From Clostridiales bacterium (GTDB lineage Bacteria > Bacillota > Clostridia > Oscillospirales > Oscillospiraceae), in assembly GCA_012729875.1 (NCBI GenBank), contig JAAYCC010000075.1, forward strand, positions 1 through 9,691: 9,691 nucleotides of DNA, written 5' to 3'. Positions 5,673 to 9,691 of the stretch are shown here, piece by piece. The position numbers and the translations under genes are program-made. The notes beneath the pieces were generated by a model. It saw nothing but the letters and a program-made list of their open reading frames with translations. It was not told the origin of the DNA and ran no database searches. How positions within the stretch are numbered: position 1 is the first letter of the stretch; each line of letters starts with the position of its first letter.

Positions 5673-7499
5673 TTATTTATTCTTCATTGCCGCTTTCATG
5701 CGCTGACCGTGGTCAAGTATGCTCTTGCGAATACGCAGATTCTTCGGCGTGACCTCCAAAAGCTCGTCATCTGCCAAAAACTCCATACACTGCTCAAGGC
5801 TCATCTGACGCGGCGTCACAAGACGCAGAGCCTCGTCGCTGCCAGCGGCACGCATATTTGTAAGCTGCTTCTTTTTGCAGACGTTGACGGAGATGTCCTC
5901 CGCTTTGGGACATATACCCACGACCATGCCCGCATAGACGGGAACTCCGGGTCCTATAATCAGAACGCCGCGGTCCTGTGCGTTGAACAGTCCGTAGGCT
6001 ATGGACTCACCTGTCTCAAAGGCTATGAGCGAACCGGTTGTGCGTCGGGTCACTCCGCCCTTCATGGGCGCGTACCCGTCGAACACGGAGGCCATAATGC
6101 CCTCTCCCCGGGTATCGGTCAAAAATTCATTTCGGTAGCCGAAAAGCCCCCTTGTGGGGACGCGGAACTCCATCTTCATGCGGCTTCCAACGGGATTCAT
6201 CTGGATAAAGTCTCCCCTTCTCGCGGAGAGCTTTTCCATAACTGCGCCCACACAGTTTTCGGGCACGTCCACGACCACACGCTCCACAGGCTCACAGACA
6301 GCGCCGTTGATCTCTTTTGTCAGGACGCGCGGGGGCGACACCTGAAATTCGTAGCCCTCGCGGCGCATAGTCTCTATGAGTATGGAAAGGTGCATTTCTC
6401 CGCGCCCCGCGACATTGAAGCTGTCGCTGTTTTCAACGGTCGTGACGCGCAGAGAGACGTCCTTCAGAGTCTCACGCATAAGTCGGTCGCGTATCTGGCG
6501 GGTGGTGACAAACTGTCCTTCACGTCCGGCAAAGGGGCTGTCGTTGACCGAGAAGGTCATCTCTATGGTCGGAGCGGATATCTTCACAAAAGGCAGCGGC
6601 TCCACACGGTCGGGTGCACATATTGTATCCCCAATGGTAACGTCACCGATACCCGAAAGAGCTATAATGCTGCCCGCCGCGGCGCCATCTACGGGCACCT
6701 TGCCCAGCCCCTCGAACTCGTAGAGGCTGACCGCTTTCGCCTTGCGGTTCGGCGTGTCGCCATGGTAGTTGCAGACCACTATCTCCTGGTTCTGCTGTAT
6801 AGTCCCGCACTCAATGCGCCCTATTGCGATACGCCCGACATACTCATTGTAGTCAATAGCAGAGACCAACATCTGCAGGGGTGCTTTGTCATCCTGCTCC
6901 GGCGCCGGAATATAGTCAATTATGGTGTCGAACAGGGGGCGCAGATCGGTGCCCGGGCTGTCCGGTGTGACCGAGCAGGTCCCCTCACGAGCGGAGCAGA
7001 ACAGCATGGGCGAATCGAGCTGTTCATCGGTGGCATCCAGATCGAGCAGAAGCTCAAGTATCTCGTCGATGACCTCGTATATGCGCTGGTCGGGGCGGTC
7101 GATCTTGTTGACGACAACAATTACCCTGTGGCCCAGCTCAAGCGCCCTTCCGAGGACAAAGCGGGTCTGTGGCATGGGTCCCTCCGCGGCGTCCACCAAA
7201 AGGATAACGCCGTTTACCATCTTGAGTATACGCTCGACCTCGCCCCCGAAATCGGCGTGTCCCGGAGTATCTACTATATTTATTTTTGTATCTTTGTAGT
7301 GTATAGCCGTATTTTTGGCAAGAATAGTGATACCGCGCTCCCGTTCCAGATCGCTCGAGTCCATGACACGCTCCTGGACGGCCTGATTATCACGGAAAGT
7401 ACCGCTCTGCCTCAGCATAGCGTCTACAAGCGTGGTTTTGCCATGGTCAACATGGGCAATTATGGCAACATTTCTGATATTTCTCAACTTTATCTCCAC
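5673..7499 (-). CDS. typA: ribosome-binding translational GTPase TypA/BipA
   Basis: GTPase of the EF-G-like translation factor family that acts on the ribosome and is linked to stress, cold growth and subunit assembly. It has 608 aa, the normal length. The GTP site is complete: G1 AHVDHGKTT (15-23), switch I RGIT (55-58), DTPGH (77-81), NKID (131-134), SAREG (169-173). Domain II follows (about 205-300), then the domain III/V blocks with GRGEMHLSILIETMRREG (about 365-382). The TypA-specific C-terminal domain has KKKQLTNMRAAGSDEA, DDELLEVTP and IRIRKSILD-like segments. Start: GTG at 7499 gives MEIKLRNIRNVAII, matching usual TypA N-termini, but AGGAG is only two bases away. A TTG four codons on (7487) has GGAG at six-base spacing, so either is possible. 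It has its own extended -10 promoter and terminator and is monocistronic. Confidence 0.97.
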   Translation of the reverse strand: MEIKLRNIRNVAIIAHVDHGKTTLVDAMLRQSGTFRDNQAVQERVMDSSDLERERGITILAKNTAIHYKDTKINIVDTPGHADFGGEVERILKMVNGVILLVDAAEGPMPQTRFVLGRALELGHRVIVVVNKIDRPDQRIYEVIDEILELLLDLDATDEQLDSPMLFCSAREGTCSVTPDSPGTDLRPLFDTIIDYIPAPEQDDKAPLQMLVSAIDYNEYVGRIAIGRIECGTIQQNQEIVVCNYHGDTPNRKAKAVSLYEFEGLGKVPVDGAAAGSIIALSGIGDVTIGDTICAPDRVEPLPFVKISAPTIEMTFSVNDSPFAGREGQFVTTRQIRDRLMRETLKDVSLRVTTVENSDSFNVAGRGEMHLSILIETMRREGYEFQVSPPRVLTKEINGAVCEPVERVVVDVPENCVGAVMEKLSARRGDFIQMNPVGSRMKMEFRVPTRGLFGYRNEFLTDTRGEGIMASVFDGYAPMKGGVTRRTTGSLIAFETGESIAYGLFNAQDRGVLIIGPGVPVYAGMVVGICPKAEDISVNVCKKKQLTNMRAAGSDEALRLVTPRQMSLEQCMEFLADDELLEVTPKNLRIRKSILDHGQRMKAAMKNK

Positions 7500-7535
7500 T
7501 TCTCCTAAGAACTTTTATGTTTCTCACAAAGATTT

Positions 7536-7564
7536 ATTATATCATTTGTAATATATTAATGCAA
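7536..7564 (-). promoter_or_regulatory. promoter for typA
   Basis: Minus strand: -35 TTGCAT (7564-7559), 17-base spacer, perfect -10 TATAAT (7541-7536) preceded by TGA, making an extended -10. The weak -35 is typical of extended -10 promoters. Predicted start near 7529, about 30 bases before the typA start codon. Confidence 0.78.
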
Positions 7565-7621
7565 GATAATTCACGTTTAAATAATAGGTCTTTACAGCGC
7601 AGGCTACGCTTAGGTTATATC

Positions 7622-7650
7622 TTGACTGTTTTTTGAAAAGGTAGTAAGAT
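7622..7650 (+). promoter_or_regulatory. promoter for the zinc-ribbon/Big_2 gene
   Basis: Plus strand: -35 TTGACT (7622-7627), 17-base spacer, -10 TAAGAT (7645-7650). Predicted start near 7657, about 28 bases ahead of the ATG at 7685. This placement also excludes a TTG at 7655 as the start codon of the downstream gene. Confidence 0.65.
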
Positions 7651-7684
7651 ATTATTGCGTATTACACATGAGAGGTTGTGCATT

Positions 7685-8293
7685 ATGGGCTTGTTTAAAA
7701 CCAATATCTGTCCAAAATGCGGAAAGGAATATTCCGCCATAAGGTCGGGCTGTCCTCAGTGCGGCGCACGCAAGCAGACCCCCAGCACCCGCACAGCCGC
7801 AACCACCGATTCCGCCCGTGTAGGAACCGCATCCTCTCAGCGCGCTGCGAAAAATGCTCGATGGCAGCTAATTTTCGGTCTGTGTCTGGTTCTCGCCGTA
7901 ATTGTCGCCGTCATCGTCCTTATAGTGACAACCGTCAACGGCAACTACGATACCGCCCCCAGTTCGGCGCCGTCTGCCGAGGCCATACCCACTCCCACAC
8001 CTACGCCCACGCCCAAACAGACGCCGCAGCCCACCCCCACGGTGGAGTCAGTCGCCATAACCTTCCTTGGCGAGAAGAAGGCCGAGTTTTCCATGGGCGT
8101 CGGCAAAACAATCCAGCTGGACGCATCCATCTACCCTGTCGAGATAGAAGGTCCCGTGGAGTGGTCCTCCTCCGATGAGAGCAAAATCGCCGTCAGTGAG
8201 GACGGGCTTGTCACCGCCGTCGGCAGCGGCTCGGCCACAATAATCTGCAGGTGCTACGGCGCCTCGGCAGAGTGCAGCGTTCTTGTCTGGTGA
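7685..8293 (+). CDS. zinc-ribbon, single-pass membrane protein with external Big_2 domain
   Basis: A 202-aa protein of unknown function with four clear parts. (1) An N-terminal zinc ribbon with CPKCG and CPQCG, ligands C9, C12, C23 and C26. (2) A Ser/Thr/Arg-rich spacer ending in a basic patch (RAAKNAR, 53-59) followed by one membrane segment (about 62-82). (3) A low-complexity Pro/Thr linker of TP repeats (about 100-117). (4) A C-terminal bacterial Ig-like Big_2 domain (about 120-202) with IQLDASIYP, VEWSSSDESKIAVSEDG and GLVTAVGSGSATI. The basic patch before the membrane segment predicts zinc ribbon inside, Ig domain outside. The ATG start has GAGG nine bases upstream; the frame stays open up to a TTG at 7655, but that coincides with the predicted transcript start. 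Such architectures occur in gut Clostridia without known role. It is not evidently in an operon with its neighbours. Confidence 0.88.
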   Translation: MGLFKTNICPKCGKEYSAIRSGCPQCGARKQTPSTRTAATTDSARVGTASSQRAAKNARWQLIFGLCLVLAVIVAVIVLIVTTVNGNYDTAPSSAPSAEAIPTPTPTPTPKQTPQPTPTVESVAITFLGEKKAEFSMGVGKTIQLDASIYPVEIEGPVEWSSSDESKIAVSEDGLVTAVGSGSATIICRCYGASAECSVLVW

Positions 8294-8311
8294 GATACAA
8301 TAAAACCACAT

Positions 8312-8346
8312 GGGCGGACAGCCGCGGTCAACCGTGCTGCCCGCCC
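8312..8346 (+). terminator. probable terminator after the zinc-ribbon/Big_2 gene
   Basis: GGGCGG pairs with CCGCCC at the base, continued by CAG/CTG and CGCGG/CCGTG after one mismatch and one bulged C, with a TCAA loop. TTTT (8347-8350) follows. The stem begins 18 bases past the stop codon. The T tract is short, so some read-through into the chromate-transporter genes is likely, and I see no convincing separate promoter for them. Confidence 0.6.
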
Positions 8347-8395
8347 TTTTAAGCTGAAACCGGGTTATACCCCGCTTGACCAAGGAGCACTAAAT

Positions 8396-8971
8396 TTGTA
8401 CGCAAAGACCAAAAAGCCTACATGCTGGGCACTTTTTCTTAACACCTTCATACTGTCAGCGTTTACTATAGGCGGCGGCTATGTCATGGTTCCGCTCATG
8501 CGCGAGCGCTTTGTGGACAAGCTCGGCTGGATCGACAGGGACGAGCTGGCGGAGCTTATTGCACTTGGCCAATCCGCTCCCGGCGCAATGGTAGTCAACT
8601 CCACAGTAATAATGGGCTACCGTCTGCTGGGCACGAGAGGAGCAGTATCAGCCCTGCTGGGCACGGCGCTGCCCCCGCTTATTATTTTGTCCGCCGTATG
8701 CCGCTTCTATGAGCTAATCCGCGACAACGCATATGTTTCCGCGGCCCTCCGCGGTATGCGGGCTGGCGTCGCCGCGGTAATTGCGGATACCGTTGTAAAT
8801 ATGGTTTCTCCTTATCTGAAACGCAGCGGCGTAACAAGTCTCGCCATTATGGCTGCGGCGTTTCTTGTCTCCTTTCTGTACGACGTCAACGCGGGCTACG
8901 TTATTTTAAGCTGCGGCGTATTAGGCATAATCATAGGAGCTATACGGAGGAAAAGGGGGAAAGCAGCATGA
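8396..8971 (+). CDS. chromate transporter family protein, half-size ChrA, first subunit
   Basis: Membrane protein of the CHR (chromate ion transporter) family, 191 aa, corresponding to one half of full-length ChrA. Family marks: FTIGGGYVMVPLMRE (23-37), the GQSAPGAMVVNST segment (58-70), the TALPPLIIL segment (90-98) and the ALRGMRAGVAAVIA stretch (117-130), with about five or six hydrophobic segments. The canonical PGP after the first conserved block is PGA here (62-64). The start is TTG, supported by AAGGAG eight bases upstream and by agreement with the N-terminal length of its partner. It overlaps the next gene by ATGA, indicating translational coupling and a heteromeric transporter. Members move chromate in characterised bacteria; the natural substrate in an anaerobe may be another oxyanion. 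Family call is secure, substrate is not. Confidence 0.93.
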   Translation: MYAKTKKPTCWALFLNTFILSAFTIGGGYVMVPLMRERFVDKLGWIDRDELAELIALGQSAPGAMVVNSTVIMGYRLLGTRGAVSALLGTALPPLIILSAVCRFYELIRDNAYVSAALRGMRAGVAAVIADTVVNMVSPYLKRSGVTSLAIMAAAFLVSFLYDVNAGYVILSCGVLGIIIGAIRRKRGKAA

Positions 8972-9537
8972 TTTTTCTCAAACTTTTCCTGAGCTTTTGC
9001 TACATAGGTGCACTGTCTTTCGGTGGCGGCTATGCGGCGCTTCCCCTCATCCGAGAGCAGTGCGTCGACCTCAACGCTTGGCTGAGTATGGCAGAGTTTT
9101 CCGACCTTCTGACAATCTCGCAGATAACGCCGGGACCTATAGCCATCAATTCCGCCACCTTTGTGGGTATGAAAACCGCCGGTATACCCGGAGCTGTGGT
9201 AGCGTCCATAGGCTTCATGCTGCCGCCGTTTATTATAGTTACGCTCATTTTTCTGATTTTCAAAAAATACGGCAGGCTTCCTTTGCTTCAGGACATTCTC
9301 AGCGGTCTTAAGCCCGCTGTTGTGGCACTTATCGCCGTTGCAGGCATGGATATTCTGTTCGAGGCCGTCTGGGGCTCGCAGGCAATAAGTCTTGCGTCAA
9401 CGGATATTTTCACGGCGGCGCTGGCTGTTATGGCTTTCACCGTTATGCGGATACGAAAAACCGGCGCAATTTCGGTTATACTGGTCTGCGGCATCATAGG
9501 AGTGCTCCAGCATTTTGTCACCGGGCTTCTGCTGTAG
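8968..9537 (+). CDS. chromate transporter family protein, half-size ChrA, second subunit
   Basis: Second half-size CHR protein, 189 aa. It has SFGGGYAALPLIREQ (17-31), the SQITPGPIAINSATFVGM block (51-68) with the canonical PGP, and IGFMLPPFII (81-90), followed by two or three more hydrophobic segments to a C-terminus ending in LLL. The ATG lies inside the stop of the upstream gene (ATGA) with a GGGGG-rich ribosome binding region ahead of it. In characterised short-chain ChrA pairs both subunits are needed and sit in opposite membrane orientation; that is presumed here. Transcription probably ends before the tRNA promoter, but I see no clear hairpin in the 30 bases after the stop. Confidence 0.94.
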   Translation: MIFLKLFLSFCYIGALSFGGGYAALPLIREQCVDLNAWLSMAEFSDLLTISQITPGPIAINSATFVGMKTAGIPGAVVASIGFMLPPFIIVTLIFLIFKKYGRLPLLQDILSGLKPAVVALIAVAGMDILFEAVWGSQAISLASTDIFTAALAVMAFTVMRIRKTGAISVILVCGIIGVLQHFVTGLLL

Positions 9538-9568
9538 AAACAAAAATCCGGCAAAGTAAAATCAAGTA

Positions 9569-9598
9569 TTGACAAATACAGCCGATTTAGTGTAGAAT
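9569..9598 (+). promoter_or_regulatory. promoter for tRNA-Val
   Basis: Perfect -35 TTGACA (9569-9574), 18-base spacer, -10 TAGAAT (9593-9598). Predicted start near 9605, about 11 bases before the mature tRNA 5' end. The strong match suits a stable RNA gene. Confidence 0.75.
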
Positions 9599-9615
9599 AC
9601 CTCTTGCCGACAAAT

Positions 9616-9691
9616 GGACGATTGGCGCAGCTGGTAGCGCATCCGCTTGACGTGCGGGAGGTCACAAGTTCGAGTCTTGTATCGTCCACCA
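9616..9691 (+). tRNA. tRNA-Val (anticodon GAC)
   Basis: A complete 76-base cloverleaf ending in an encoded CCA at the last base of the window. Acceptor stem GGACGAT/ATCGTCC is fully paired. The D stem is GCGC/GCGC with loop AGCTGGTA. The anticodon stem TCCGC/GCGGG has one T-G pair at its base, with loop TTGACGT giving anticodon GAC, which reads GUC and GUU valine codons. The T stem is ACAAG/CTTGT with loop TTCGAGT, and the discriminator base is A. The base 3' of the anticodon is G rather than the more usual A. Whether further tRNA genes follow cannot be seen. Confidence 0.96.

Noticed and set aside
5709..7508. 599-aa open frame on the plus strand opposite typA
   Set aside because: It is antisense to a gene with all GTPase motifs. 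Its translation shows no recognisable domain, is rich in His/Arg/Cys as frame shadows often are, and has no promoter of its own.
7655..7684. Ten-residue N-terminal extension of the zinc-ribbon protein from a TTG
   Set aside because: The TTG lies at the predicted transcript start without a ribosome binding site, whereas the ATG at 7685 has GAGG nine bases ahead.
7984..8043. C-rich repetitive stretch that looks like a tandem repeat
   Set aside because: It encodes the Pro/Thr linker of the membrane protein. The repetition is at the dipeptide level and is explained by the coding sequence.
8362..8372. GGGT-TAT-ACCC inverted repeat before the first chrA gene
   Set aside because: The 4-bp stem is too short to claim as an operator or terminator without comparison.
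9288..9689. 133-aa minus-strand frame beginning MDDTRLELVTSRTSS
   Set aside because: Its N-terminus is the reverse complement of the tRNA-Val gene, a well-known source of false protein calls, and the rest is antisense to the second chrA gene.
1..9691. A hidden defence, CRISPR, phage or mobile-element system
   Set aside because: Both strands were read for spaced repeats, transposase or integrase motifs, reverse transcriptase or nuclease signatures and toxin-antitoxin pairs. None is supportable; the region is mainly core housekeeping with two uncharacterised envelope genes and a transporter.

Overview
This window looks like a chromosomal core segment from a Clostridia-type bacterium (Bacillota), probably of the Oscillospiraceae/Ruminococcaceae kind. 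The evidence is the rpsO - pnp - M16 peptidase order known from Bacillota, canonical TTGACA/TATAAT-type promoters, AGGAG ribosome binding sites with GTG and TTG starts in use, a zinc-ribbon plus Big_2 surface protein of the type common in gut Clostridia, and a moderately GC-rich composition. The genus cannot be fixed from the sequence alone.

Layout. On the minus strand, reading right to left from about 4120: a promoter and structured leader, rpsO (ribosomal protein S15), a hairpin, pnp (polynucleotide phosphorylase), a strong terminator, and an M16 zinc peptidase resembling B. subtilis MlpA/YmxG. A back-to-back promoter pair near 4094-4173 drives rpsO leftward and a polytopic membrane protein of DUF6056 type rightward (4213-5616). 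That gene converges on typA/bipA (5673-7499, minus) across a shared hairpin terminator. A second divergent promoter region (7500-7684) separates typA from a small membrane-anchored protein with a cytoplasmic zinc ribbon, a Pro/Thr linker and an external Big_2 domain (7685-8293). After a hairpin comes a two-gene chromate-transporter operon of half-size ChrA proteins joined by an ATGA overlap (8396-9537). The window ends exactly at the CCA of a tRNA-Val(GAC) gene with its own promoter.

How the genes fit together. rpsO and pnp form the classic translation/RNA-decay pair, and both have mRNA leaders with plausible regulatory folding: nested stems ahead of rpsO, and an SD-occluding stem ahead of pnp. 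TypA is a ribosome-associated GTPase, so the left two thirds are mostly translation and RNA-metabolism housekeeping. The DUF6056-type and zinc-ribbon/Big_2 genes are envelope functions of unknown role. The ChrA pair is a small-anion transporter.

There is no stretch over 300 bases without a gene. The longest gaps (about 3469-3715, 3983-4212, 7500-7684) hold the leaders, promoters and terminators listed here. I found no CRISPR array, transposase, integrase, phage gene or recognisable defence system. The least described items are the zinc-ribbon/Big_2 protein, the DUF6056-type protein and the two mRNA leaders.
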